Below are positions 7,913 to 15,695 of a stretch of 64,000 nt of DNA, piece after piece. Under the pieces are notes generated by a model that saw nothing but the letters and a program-made list of their open reading frames with translations, was not told where the DNA came from and made no database searches. Every line of letters begins with the position of its first letter. Position 1 is the first letter of the stretch. Location: assembly GCF_016653635.2 (NCBI RefSeq), contig NZ_CP067420.1:2949501-3013500 (forward strand), written 5' to 3'. The DNA is from Skermanella sp. TT6. Lineage in GTDB: Bacteria; Pseudomonadota; Alphaproteobacteria; Azospirillales; Azospirillaceae. The position numbers were made by a program, and so were the translations under genes.

Positions 7913-9535
7913 ATGCGCTTCGGTCAGGTCTCCCCCGCCGACGCGGTCGGCGCCATCCTGGTGCATTCCGTCCGGGCAGACGGCATCGCCTTCAAGAAGG
8001 GGCGGCTCCTCACCGCAGAGGACGCCGCCGCCCTGGAACGGGCCGGCATCGGGCTGGTGACGTCCGCCCGGCTGGAGGACGGCGACGTGGGCGAGGACGT
8101 CGCCGCCTCGCGCGTCGCCCGCGCCGCGGCCGGCCCCGGCCTGGACGTGGCAGCGGCCTTCACCGGCCGGGTCAACCTGTTCGCCACGGCGCCCGGACTC
8201 TGCGTCGTGGACGTGGACCGGCTTGACCGGCTGAACCTCCTGGACGAGTCGGTCACCGTCGCGACCCTTCCCGCGTCGGCGCCGGTCGAGGCGGCCGGGA
8301 TGGTCGCGACCATCAAGATCATCCCCTTCGCCGCTCCCGAGGACGTCGTCTCCCGGGCCGAAGAGATCGCCGCCCACGGCGGGCCGCTGATCCGCGTCGC
8401 CGCGTTCCGTCCCCTGCGCGCCGCCTTGGTCCAGACCCGGCTCGCCGGCATGAAGGAATCGATCCTGGACAAGACGGTCGGCGTCACCCGCGACCGGCTG
8501 GCCGCGATTGGCTCCGAACTGGCGGGCGACATCCGCGTCGGCCATGACGAAGCGGCGGTGGCCGGCGCCGTCGCCGAGGCCGTATCCTCCGGCATCGACC
8601 TGCTGCTGATCGCCGGCGCGTCCGCCATCACCGACCGGCGGGACGTCCTTCCCGCCGGCATCGAGCGGGCCGGCGGCGAGGTCGAGCATTTCGGCATGCC
8701 GGTGGACCCGGGCAACCTGCTGCTTCTGGCGCGCGCCGGCGGCATCCCCGTCCTGGGCCTTCCCGGCTGCGCCCGTTCCCCGAAACTCAACGGTTTCGAT
8801 TGGGTGCTCCAGCGGCTGGCCGCGGGCATCCCGGTGACCCGGCGGGACATCATGACGATGGGAGCCGGCGGCCTGCTGACGGAGATCCCGACCCGCCCGC
8901 TCCCCCGGGCCTCCACGCCCGCGGCAGAGCCGCAGGCTCCCCGCGCGCCGCGCATCGCGGCCTTGATCCTGGCCGCCGGCCAGTCGCGCCGGATGGGCGC
9001 GCTGAACAAGATGATCGCCGAGGTCGACGGCAAGCCGATGGTGGCCCACGTGCTGGAGGCCGTCACCGCGTCGCGTGCCGGTCCCGTCACGGTCGTCACG
9101 GGCCACGATCCGGAGGCGGTCCGCGCGGCCCTGGCCGGCCACGAGATCCGCTTCGTCCACAATCCCCACTACGCCGAGGGGCTCAGCACCTCGCTCCGCG
9201 CCGGGATCGCGGCCCTGCCCGGCGACGTGGACGGCGTGCTGGTCTGCCTGGGCGACATGCCTCGCGTCGGACCGGAGACGCTGAACCGCCTGATCGCCGC
9301 CTACAGCCCGCAGGAGGGCCGCGCCATCTGCGTTCCGACCGTCGCCGGCAAGCGCGGCAACCCCGTGCTGTGGGACCGCCGCTTCTTCGCCGAGATGCGG
9401 GACCTCGCGGGCGACGTGGGCGCCAGGCACCTGATCGGCCTGCACGCCAACCAGGTCTGCGAGGTCGCCGTGGACGGCGACGGCGTCCTCCTGGACATCG
9501 ACACGCCGGAAGCGCTCCAAGCCCTGAATTCTTGA
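7913..9535 (+). CDS. Fusion of molybdopterin-binding domain and MocA-type nucleotidyltransferase
   Basis: 540 aa, two domains. Residues 1 to about 335 resemble the MoeA/MogA molybdopterin-binding fold (VSPADAVGAILVHSV at the start; DLLLIAGASAITDRRDVLP and DPGNLLLLARAGGIPVLGLPGCARSPKLNGFDW later). From about 345 a MobA/MocA-type NTP transferase follows: LILAAGQSRRMG at 351 and the metal-binding LGDMPRVG. It probably activates or cytidylylates molybdopterin for the hydroxylase, giving the MCD cofactor that xanthine-dehydrogenase-family enzymes use. It lies 7 bp after xdhC and closes the cox-like operon. CTP rather than GTP use is inferred from context. Confidence 0.9.
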   Translation: MRFGQVSPADAVGAILVHSVRADGIAFKKGRLLTAEDAAALERAGIGLVTSARLEDGDVGEDVAASRVARAAAGPGLDVAAAFTGRVNLFATAPGLCVVDVDRLDRLNLLDESVTVATLPASAPVEAAGMVATIKIIPFAAPEDVVSRAEEIAAHGGPLIRVAAFRPLRAALVQTRLAGMKESILDKTVGVTRDRLAAIGSELAGDIRVGHDEAAVAGAVAEAVSSGIDLLLIAGASAITDRRDVLPAGIERAGGEVEHFGMPVDPGNLLLLARAGGIPVLGLPGCARSPKLNGFDWVLQRLAAGIPVTRRDIMTMGAGGLLTEIPTRPLPRASTPAAEPQAPRAPRIAALILAAGQSRRMGALNKMIAEVDGKPMVAHVLEAVTASRAGPVTVVTGHDPEAVRAALAGHEIRFVHNPHYAEGLSTSLRAGIAALPGDVDGVLVCLGDMPRVGPETLNRLIAAYSPQEGRAICVPTVAGKRGNPVLWDRRFFAEMRDLAGDVGARHLIGLHANQVCEVAVDGDGVLLDIDTPEALQALNS

Positions 9536-9611
9536 AGATCCCGAAGGCCGATGGGGCGGAAACCCGCCTCCGGGCGTTCCATCCGGGACAGGCAGACCAG
9601 GGAGAACCCAC

Positions 9612-10136
9612 ATGCAGAACCAGCAGCCCCCGCGGATGGACGAGGAGACCCTCGCCTTCCTTCTTCAGGTCTTCCAGACGGTCAGGGCGGGCCAGGCGGC
9701 GGAACTGCACGAGTATCTGGTCCGCGGCCTGCCGCCGAACCTGCGCAACGAGAAGGGCGACAGCCTGCTGATGATCGCCGCCTATCACGGCCACGCCGAT
9801 ACGGTCAGGGAACTCCTGGACCACGGCGCCGACATGGAGATGGCGAACGACCGCGGGCAGACCCCCCTGGCCGCCGCCGCCTTCAAGGGCGACACCGGGA
9901 TCGTGCGCATGCTGCTGGATGCAGGCGCCGACGTGGACGGCTGCGGCGACACCGGCAGGACGGCACTGATGACCGCGGCCATGTTCAACCGGACCGAGAT
10001 CGTCGACCTGCTGCTGGAACGCGGCGCCACGATCGACCGGGTCGATGCCGGCGGCCACACCGCCCAGGCCGCCGCCGAGGCCATGAACGCACCCGACACG
10101 CCCGGACAGCTTGCCCGCGCCGCCGCGCGTGGCTAG
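9612..10136 (+). CDS. Ankyrin-repeat protein
   Basis: 174 aa without signal peptide. From about residue 50 there are at least three 33-residue ankyrin repeats: GDSLLMIAAYHGHADTVREL, GQTPLAAAAFKGDTGIVRML and GRTALMTAAMFNRTEIVDLL, each followed by LDHGAD/LDAGAD/LERGAT. The N-terminal ~45 residues form a cap. Such short cytoplasmic ankyrin proteins mediate protein-protein contacts; the partner is unknown. It starts 76 bp after the molybdopterin/MocA gene, downstream of an AGGGAGAA ribosome site, and could be read through from that operon. Confidence 0.9.
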   Translation: MQNQQPPRMDEETLAFLLQVFQTVRAGQAAELHEYLVRGLPPNLRNEKGDSLLMIAAYHGHADTVRELLDHGADMEMANDRGQTPLAAAAFKGDTGIVRMLLDAGADVDGCGDTGRTALMTAAMFNRTEIVDLLLERGATIDRVDAGGHTAQAAAEAMNAPDTPGQLARAAARG

Positions 10137-10184
10137 ACCGGACATCCCACATCTTCCGATCCTCCTCGCGCCCAGGCCCGACCC

Positions 10185-11423
10185 ATGACCAGCATTCCCT
10201 ACATCGACGAAGCCCGCCTCTGGAAACGCCACATGGCTATGGCGAAGATCGGCGCCCTGCCGGGCGGCGGCGTCAACCGCCCGGCCCTCTCGCCCGGCGA
10301 CGCCCAGTCGCGCAGCCTCCTGGCCCGGTGGGCGGAGGACCTGGGCTTCTCCGTCGCGACCGATCCGATCGGCAACCTTTTCGTCCGCCGCCCCGGCGCC
10401 GACGACTCGCTGGCCCCCGTGATGAGCGGTTCCCACCTCGACACCCAGCCGACCGGCGGCAAGTTCGACGGCGCCTTCGGCGTGCTGGCGGCGTTCGAGG
10501 CGCTTCAGGCGATCCACGAGGCGGGTATCGTCACGAAGCGGCCGATCGAGGTGGTGTCCTGGACCAACGAGGAAGGCTCGCGCTTCCAGCCCGGCTGCTC
10601 CGGATCGTCGGCGTTCACCGGGGCGATACCGCTCGACCGGATCCTGGCGGCAGTCGATCGCGACGGCATCTCGGCGCGCGACGCCCTGGCCGCCGTGCTG
10701 TCGAGCGAGCGCGGCATGGCGATGCGTCCCCTGGGCTTCCCGGTGGCGGCGTACCTGGAGTGCCACATCGAACAGGGTCCGCGGCTGGAGGAGGCCGGCA
10801 TCCCGGTCGGCATCGTCACGGGCATCCAAGGTTCGCGCTGGTTCGCGGTCGAGGTGCTCGGCGACGAGGCCCATGCCGGAACCACTCCCCGGCGCAACCG
10901 CAGGGATGCGCTGGTGGCGGCCGTCGCCATGGTCTCGGCGCTGGAGCGGCTGATGCTCGACGAGGAGGACCGAGTCCGCTTCACGGTCGGCCGGTTCGAG
11001 GTCCAGCCCGGCTCGCCCAACACCATCCCCGGCCGGGTCTTCTTCACGATCGATTTCCGTCATCCCGAGGCATCGACCCTGAAGCGTCTCGGCGACCAGG
11101 TGGACGCGGTCTGCCGGGCCCACGCCGGCCCCTGCGCGGTGACCATCGAGGAGACCTTCCACAGCCTGCCGACGGAGTTCGATCCGACCGTGGTCGCGGC
11201 GATGCGCGGCGCCGCGGAGCGTCTGGGCGTCCGGACGCTGGACCTTTCGTCGGGCGCGCTGCACGACGCCAAGTTCCTCCAGGACGTCTGCCCCAGCGGC
11301 ATGCTGTTCGTTCCCTGCGAGGGCGGCATCAGCCACAACGAGGCGGAGAACGCCAAACCGTCGGACTTGGCCGACGGCACCCGGGTCCTGGCCGAAACGC
11401 TGGTCGCCCTGGCCAACGCCTGA
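10185..11423 (+). CDS. M20-family Zn-dependent amidohydrolase (N-carbamoyl-amino-acid / allantoate type)
   Basis: 412 aa, the usual family length. Metal site residues are H84 (GSHLDTQ), D95 (GGKFDG) and E129-E130 (WTNEEGSRFQPGCSGS), the last block being diagnostic for hydantoinase/carbamoylase M20 enzymes. ECHIEQGP and GDEAHAGTTP follow, and a C-terminal SGALHDA block. It would hydrolyse a carbamoyl or ureido group in purine, pyrimidine or hydantoin breakdown. Exact substrate cannot be read. Its position after molybdenum-hydroxylase genes fits N-heterocycle catabolism, but this is only suggestive. Confidence 0.9.
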   Translation: MTSIPYIDEARLWKRHMAMAKIGALPGGGVNRPALSPGDAQSRSLLARWAEDLGFSVATDPIGNLFVRRPGADDSLAPVMSGSHLDTQPTGGKFDGAFGVLAAFEALQAIHEAGIVTKRPIEVVSWTNEEGSRFQPGCSGSSAFTGAIPLDRILAAVDRDGISARDALAAVLSSERGMAMRPLGFPVAAYLECHIEQGPRLEEAGIPVGIVTGIQGSRWFAVEVLGDEAHAGTTPRRNRRDALVAAVAMVSALERLMLDEEDRVRFTVGRFEVQPGSPNTIPGRVFFTIDFRHPEASTLKRLGDQVDAVCRAHAGPCAVTIEETFHSLPTEFDPTVVAAMRGAAERLGVRTLDLSSGALHDAKFLQDVCPSGMLFVPCEGGISHNEAENAKPSDLADGTRVLAETLVALANA

Positions 11424-11524
11424 CGGCTTGAGAGCTGGGTGCGACGCATGGTCCGAGGGGCGGCGCGGGATGCGGCGGTGCACAATGCCGGCCGCACCCC
11501 GCACATCCGACCGGAGAGCCCCCC

Positions 11525-11956
11525 ATGGCCGAAGTCCTGTTCTATGCCAAGCCCGATTGCCCCGCCAACGCCAAGCAGAAGACCCAGCTGGAGGCGGCCG
11601 GCCACACCGTCGTCGCCCGGGACCTGCTGTCCGAGCCCTGGACCCCGGAGACGCTGCGGCCCTATTTCAACGACCGCCCGGTCGAGGAATGGTTCAACCG
11701 CTTCGCCCCGGCGATCCGCAGCAAGGAGATCGTGCCGGCCGACCTGGACGAAGCGGCGGCGCTCGACGCCCTGATCAAGGACCCCGAGTTGATCCGCCGT
11801 CCGCTGATCCAGGTGGGAGACCGGCGCGAGTCCGGCTACGACCCGACCGCGCTGAACGCCTGGATCAGCCTGGTTCCCGTCTCCGACGGCCTCTCCTGCG
11901 AGGAGAAGCATGCCCAGGGCCGCTGCGACCACGGCCACGGGCACCATCACCACTGA
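11525..11956 (+). CDS. ArsC/Spx-like thioredoxin-fold protein (nitrogenase-associated protein type)
   Basis: 143 aa. A thioredoxin fold of the ArsC/Spx group begins MAEVLFYAKPDCPANAKQK, with one cysteine at C12 and no CXXC pair. The block WFNRFAPAIRSKEIVPADLDEA followed by DPELIRRPLIQVGDRRESGYD resembles the nitrogenase-associated ArsC-like family seen in diazotrophs. The C-terminus is unusual: SCEEKHAQGRCDHGHGHHHH, a natural metal-binding tail with two cysteines and six histidines. Function is unknown; a redox or metal-handling role is likely. It stands alone with its own GAGAGCCC-type leader and ends in a convergent hairpin with the next gene. Confidence 0.75.
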   Translation: MAEVLFYAKPDCPANAKQKTQLEAAGHTVVARDLLSEPWTPETLRPYFNDRPVEEWFNRFAPAIRSKEIVPADLDEAAALDALIKDPELIRRPLIQVGDRRESGYDPTALNAWISLVPVSDGLSCEEKHAQGRCDHGHGHHHH

Positions 11957-11969
11957 CGCAGGCCGGGTC

Positions 11970-11992
11970 GGCGCTCAGGGATCCTGGGCGCC
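11970..11992. terminator. Bidirectional hairpin between convergent genes
   Basis: GGCGCTCAGG (11970-11979) pairs with CCTGGGCGCC (11983-11992) at 9 of 10 positions across a 3-nt loop. It lies between the convergent ArsC-like and lactonase genes and overlaps the latter's stop codon. No T tract follows. Confidence 0.5.
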
Positions 11993-13000
11993 GCGCGTGT
12001 TGACGTACACCGCGTAGAGCGACGTGCTGCCGGTCATGAACAGCCGATTCTTCCGGGGTCCGCCGAAGCAGACGTTGGAGCAGATCTCCGGCAGGTGGAT
12101 CTTGCCGATCAGCGTGCCCTGGGGATTGAAGACATGGACACCGTCATACCCTTCCCCGGCCCAGCCGGCCGAAGCCCACAGGTTTCCGTCAATGTCCGTG
12201 CGCATCCCGTCCGCGGCACCGTCACCCATGTCGGCGAAGACCCGCCCGTTGGTCAGGCGCGCGCCTTCCGCCACGTCGAAGACGCGGATCTGCTTCGGTC
12301 CGTCCTCCCCCGTGTCGGCGATGTAGAGCTTCGATTGGTCGGGTGAGAAGCACAGGCCGTTCGGCCGCCGGAAGTCGCTCGCCACCACGGTCGCCCGTCC
12401 CGTGGAGGGGTCCAGGCGATAGACGTTGGTCGGCAGTTCGAATTCGGCCTTGCCGCCCTCGTAATCGCCCAAGATGCCGTAGCCGGGATCGGTGAACCAG
12501 ATGCCGCCGTCGGAATGGACCACGGCGTCGTTCGGGGCGTTGAGCCTCTTCCCCTCGAACCGGTCGATCAGCACCGTGATGGTCCCGTCGTATTCCGTCC
12601 GCGTGACCCGCCGGGCACCGTGCTCGCAGCTGATAAGCCGGCCCTGGCGGTCGCGCGTGTTGCCGTTGGTGTAGTTGGACACCTGGCGGAAAACGCTGAC
12701 CGCTCCGGACTCCTCCGTCCATCGCATCAGCCGGTTGTTGGGGATGTCGCTCCACACCAGGTACCCGCCGTCGCGGAAATAGACCGGCCCCTCCGCCCAG
12801 CGAAGCCCCGTGGCCAAGCGCTCGACGTTGGCGTTGCCGATCCGGTACTTGGCGAAGCTCGGGTCCACGACCTCGACCGCCGGGTCGGGATACCGCACCG
12901 GTTGCGGATCCCCCCAGTCGCGGGCAAGGACCGGACTCGCCGCGAGGGCCGCCGCCGAGGCAGCGCCGGCTTTCAGAATCGCTCTCCTACCGATATTCAT
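11975..13000 (-). CDS. SMP-30/gluconolactonase family exported lactonase
   Basis: 341 aa. A Tat-like signal (GRRAILKAGAASAAALAASPVLA) suggests export, followed by a six-bladed SMP-30 propeller. Metal-ligand blocks are visible: GLRWAEGPVYF, RLNAPNDAVVHSDGGIWF, FRRPNGLCFSPDQ and GAADGMRTDIDGNLW. These enzymes hydrolyse sugar lactones such as gluconolactone in the periplasm. The start at 13000 follows a G-rich ribosome site (ACACGGGGGG); the longer frame to 13069 lacks one. It is a single gene. The precise substrate is not readable. Confidence 0.88.
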   Translation of the reverse strand: MNIGRRAILKAGAASAAALAASPVLARDWGDPQPVRYPDPAVEVVDPSFAKYRIGNANVERLATGLRWAEGPVYFRDGGYLVWSDIPNNRLMRWTEESGAVSVFRQVSNYTNGNTRDRQGRLISCEHGARRVTRTEYDGTITVLIDRFEGKRLNAPNDAVVHSDGGIWFTDPGYGILGDYEGGKAEFELPTNVYRLDPSTGRATVVASDFRRPNGLCFSPDQSKLYIADTGEDGPKQIRVFDVAEGARLTNGRVFADMGDGAADGMRTDIDGNLWASAGWAGEGYDGVHVFNPQGTLIGKIHLPEICSNVCFGGPRKNRLFMTGSTSLYAVYVNTRGAQDP

Positions 13001-13217
13001 GGTGTTTCCCCCCGTGTCGGCAGCCGATTTACGGGCTGCATTCTCTGGTTGACCTCGGGAGGATCGCATCCCCCCGGGTTCCTGGCGATATGTTCAGTCA
13101 GCCTATACCCGTTCGAATTCTCCCCGGCCTTGCGGGGGAACCACTCGCATCCTTGAGGGTTGTACGGCAACGCGGGCACGACCCGCGACCTTCAACTGCC
13201 GACGAGAGTGTGATGTC

Positions 13218-13607
13218 ATGCCAATAACGTCCGAAGTGCGGGGATTGGGCAGGCTGTGCCTCGTGGCCGCTGCTGCCCTGGCATTGGCCGCTTGCGCCAA
13301 CGATATCCCTGCGCCCACCGAGCAAGTGACGCTGTCGGACAACATCATCCGGGATGCCGAAATCGCCGGCGCGGTCCAGTACGCGCCCGTCGAACTCAAC
13401 ACGGCGCGCGAGAAGCTGGAAGCCGCCCGGCGCGAGATGCAGGCCGAGAACAACGAGGAGGCCCGGCGCCTCGCCGAGCAGGCCGAGGTCGATGCCCGCC
13501 TCGCCGAACTCCGCTCCCGCACCCAGACCACCAAGGAAGCGGTCGCCGCGGTCCAGGCCAGCATCGACACGCTGCGGCGTGAGCTGAACGCACGGCCGAC
13601 CAGTTGA
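13218..13607 (+). CDS. DUF4398 lipoprotein
   Basis: 129 aa. A lipoprotein signal ends in the lipobox LALAAC (C27 lipidated), followed by a DUF4398 helical region rich in Ala, Glu and Arg, predicted to be coiled coil (about 55-125; AREKLEAARREMQAENNEEA). It is likely an outer-membrane-anchored or periplasmic rod-like protein of unknown function. The next gene is an OmpA-family lipoprotein with a related N-terminal helical segment, 14 bp downstream, so the pair is an operon linking the outer membrane with peptidoglycan. Confidence 0.85.
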   Translation: MPITSEVRGLGRLCLVAAAALALAACANDIPAPTEQVTLSDNIIRDAEIAGAVQYAPVELNTAREKLEAARREMQAENNEEARRLAEQAEVDARLAELRSRTQTTKEAVAAVQASIDTLRRELNARPTS

Positions 13608-13621
13608 GGGAGACGCGACCT

Positions 13622-14422
13622 ATGGGAAATCACATGACGGTTATCCGCCGCCTGGCGCTGGGCGCCTCCGCCTGCGCGCTCCTGGCCGCCTGCGCCAACG
13701 CTCCGACCGAGACGGCCAGCGTCAGCCAGGCGAACGCCGCCTACCAGTCGGCCCGCAACAATCCGCAGGTGGTCAACACGGCCGCCCTCGAGCTCCAGCG
13801 CGCCGAGCAGGCCCTGCGCGAGGCCCAGGAAGCCCAGGCCGCCGGCGAGGATGTCGACGTGGTCGACCACGAGGCCTATCTGGCCGAGCGGCGGGCCGAG
13901 ATCGCGTCCCAGACCGCCGAGCTGAAGGCGGCGCAGCAGCAGATCGAGCAGGCCAACCAGAGCCGCGACCAGGTCCTGCTCAACGCCCGCTCCGGACAGG
14001 TCCAGAGCCTTCAGCGCCAGCTGGCCGAACTCCAGGCCAAGCAGACCGAGCGCGGCATGGTCCTGACGCTGGGCGACGTCCTGTTCGAGGTCGGCAAGGC
14101 CGATCTTCGTTCGGGAGCGCAGCGCACCATCACCGACCTCGCGGCCTTCATGCGCCAGAATCCGGAACGGACCGTCGAAGTCACCGGCTTCACCGACAGC
14201 ACCGGCAGCGTCGAGCTGAACCAGGAGCTGTCCGAGGACCGTGCCGAGTCCGTGCGCCGAGGGCTGGTCTCCCAGGGCATCGATCCCCGGCGGATCGTCA
14301 CGCGGGGCCTCGGACCGGCGCTTCCGGTCGCCAGCAACAACACGTCCGGGGGCCGGCAGCAGAACCGGCGCGTCGAGATCACCATCTCCGACGAGGCAGG
14401 GTCCATCCCGCCGCGGGCCTGA
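13622..14422 (+). CDS. OmpA-family lipoprotein with DUF4398-like coiled coil
   Basis: 266 aa. The lipobox LLAAC follows a short signal peptide. A long Ala/Glu/Gln-rich coiled coil (about 35-145) resembles the upstream DUF4398 protein. The C-terminal OmpA domain (about 150-255) has the peptidoglycan-binding signature VTGFTDSTGSVELNQELSEDRAESVRRGL and ends NRRVEITISD. It should tether the outer membrane to peptidoglycan. The ATG at 13622 is preferred; a TTG at 13604 and an ATG at 13634 are alternatives. Confidence 0.88.
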   Translation: MGNHMTVIRRLALGASACALLAACANAPTETASVSQANAAYQSARNNPQVVNTAALELQRAEQALREAQEAQAAGEDVDVVDHEAYLAERRAEIASQTAELKAAQQQIEQANQSRDQVLLNARSGQVQSLQRQLAELQAKQTERGMVLTLGDVLFEVGKADLRSGAQRTITDLAAFMRQNPERTVEVTGFTDSTGSVELNQELSEDRAESVRRGLVSQGIDPRRIVTRGLGPALPVASNNTSGGRQQNRRVEITISDEAGSIPPRA

Positions 14423-14494
14423 TCGGGAACCATCCGCCGCCCGTGCCGTTGGCCAGGGGATGGTACGCGGACAGGCGGCGGAGGGCCAAGGCCC

Positions 14495-15193
14495 ATGATT
14501 CCATCACGAAGCAGAGCGGGCGCGCGGCCGCTCGGGATCGTCCTGCTGACGCTCCTGACCATCGGCGTCGTGGCCGGGCACGCCCCGTCGGCCGCCCGGC
14601 AAGCTTCCGAAGGCAAGATCCCGACCCGGGTGATCGACGGCGATACCGTGCAGATGGGTTCCGAAGTCCACGAGCTGGCGGGTATCGACGCGCCGGAACT
14701 GGGTCAGCGCTGCCTGAACAACGGGGCGCTGTATGCCTGCGGGCTGGAAGCAAGCTTCGCGCTCCGGAAGATGATCGGGATCATGCCCGTTTCCTGCACG
14801 CGCCGGGCTGACGGCGATGGCGTGGAATGCATGGGCGGTGCCGGGAACCTCGGCCTCCTGCTGGTCCAGCAGGGCTTCGCCGTCGCCCGGCCGGGAGCGC
14901 CCCCGGCCTATCTGGAGGCGCAGCGCGTGGCAAAGGACAGCAAGCTCGGGATCTGGCGGGGCGATTTCGTCCCGTCGGTCCGCTGGCGCCAGGGAGACCG
15001 GCTCGAGGCGGAGCGGAAGTCGCCGGTGCCCTGCCCCGTCAAGGCCGCGGTCGAGCAGTCCGGCCGCAGGATCTACCTGGTGCCGACCGATGGCGTCTAC
15101 GACAAGGTGACGCCAGATCCGGAAGCCGGGGGCCGGCTGTTCTGCACCGACGAGGAAGCCCGCGCCGCGGGTTTCGAACGACCGGCATCCTGA
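14495..15193 (+). CDS. Exported thermonuclease-family protein with C-terminal sunset-like domain
   Basis: 232 aa. A signal-anchor helix (about 12-30) is followed by a staphylococcal-nuclease-like fold: RVIDGDTVQM (46-55) and LAGIDAPELGQRC (61-73). The C-terminal ~45 residues (about 180-230) carry CPVKAAVEQSGRRIYLVPT, then FCTDEEARAAGFERP, the pattern of the sunset domain found behind secreted nucleases. It is likely an envelope or secreted nuclease. Several catalytic Arg/Glu positions of the classical enzyme are not obvious, so activity is uncertain. The start at 14495 has GGCGGAGGG upstream. Confidence 0.82.
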   Translation: MIPSRSRAGARPLGIVLLTLLTIGVVAGHAPSAARQASEGKIPTRVIDGDTVQMGSEVHELAGIDAPELGQRCLNNGALYACGLEASFALRKMIGIMPVSCTRRADGDGVECMGGAGNLGLLLVQQGFAVARPGAPPAYLEAQRVAKDSKLGIWRGDFVPSVRWRQGDRLEAERKSPVPCPVKAAVEQSGRRIYLVPTDGVYDKVTPDPEAGGRLFCTDEEARAAGFERPAS

Positions 15194-15299
15194 CCCGGGC
15201 GCCTCGATCTCGGGGAACTCGAGCGCCTTTGAATGGTTTGCGACATGCTGGGCGGCGCCTTGGGCGTCGGAGTGCGCGCATATGGTACGGGAGTGGAAG

Positions 15300-15695
15300 A
15301 TGCAGGAAAACAGGACCGTCGACATGCCCTTGAGCGGCCTTTTCGCCAATCTTCGGCAAGAGGCGACATTGCTGGTCAAGCGCGAGATCGAGCTTGCCCG
15401 CGTCGAGGCCGGAGAGAAGGCCGGGCAGATCACACGCGGCGCCGTGTCCCTGGCGGTCGGCGGCGCCGTTCTGTTCATCGGCATCCTTTTCCTGATGCTG
15501 TCGGGGACCTGGGGCCTGTCGAAGGTCGTCGACCCGTGGCTGGCCGCCCTGATCGTCGGCGGCGTCGTGCTGCTGGTCGGCGTCGTCATGCTGCTCAAGG
15601 GCATCAGCAACATGAAGAAGCTGAACCTGACCCCGGAGCGTACGCTGGAAACGCTGAAAAGCGATGCCAGCCTGGTGCGGGGCCGCACGCCATGA
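15300..15695 (+). CDS. DUF1469 / putative holin-superfamily membrane protein
   Basis: 131 aa. An amphipathic N-terminal helix (LFANLRQEATLLVKREIELARVE) precedes two membrane helices joined by a short loop (about 46-70 and 78-98). This matches the DUF1469 (YqjE-like, phage-holin superfamily III) proteins, which are chromosomal membrane-stress proteins rather than real phage holins. I chose the ATG at 15300, with GGGAG 6 nt upstream; 15282 is possible. Its stop overlaps the ATG of the DUF3618/PRC-barrel gene, so the two are coupled. Confidence 0.85.
   Translation: MQENRTVDMPLSGLFANLRQEATLLVKREIELARVEAGEKAGQITRGAVSLAVGGAVLFIGILFLMLSGTWGLSKVVDPWLAALIVGGVVLLVGVVMLLKGISNMKKLNLTPERTLETLKSDASLVRGRTP

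Noticed and set aside
15300-15695. Holin-like gene as evidence of a prophage
   Set aside because: It is the chromosomal DUF1469 type, paired with DUF3618/PRC-barrel; no other phage gene is present.
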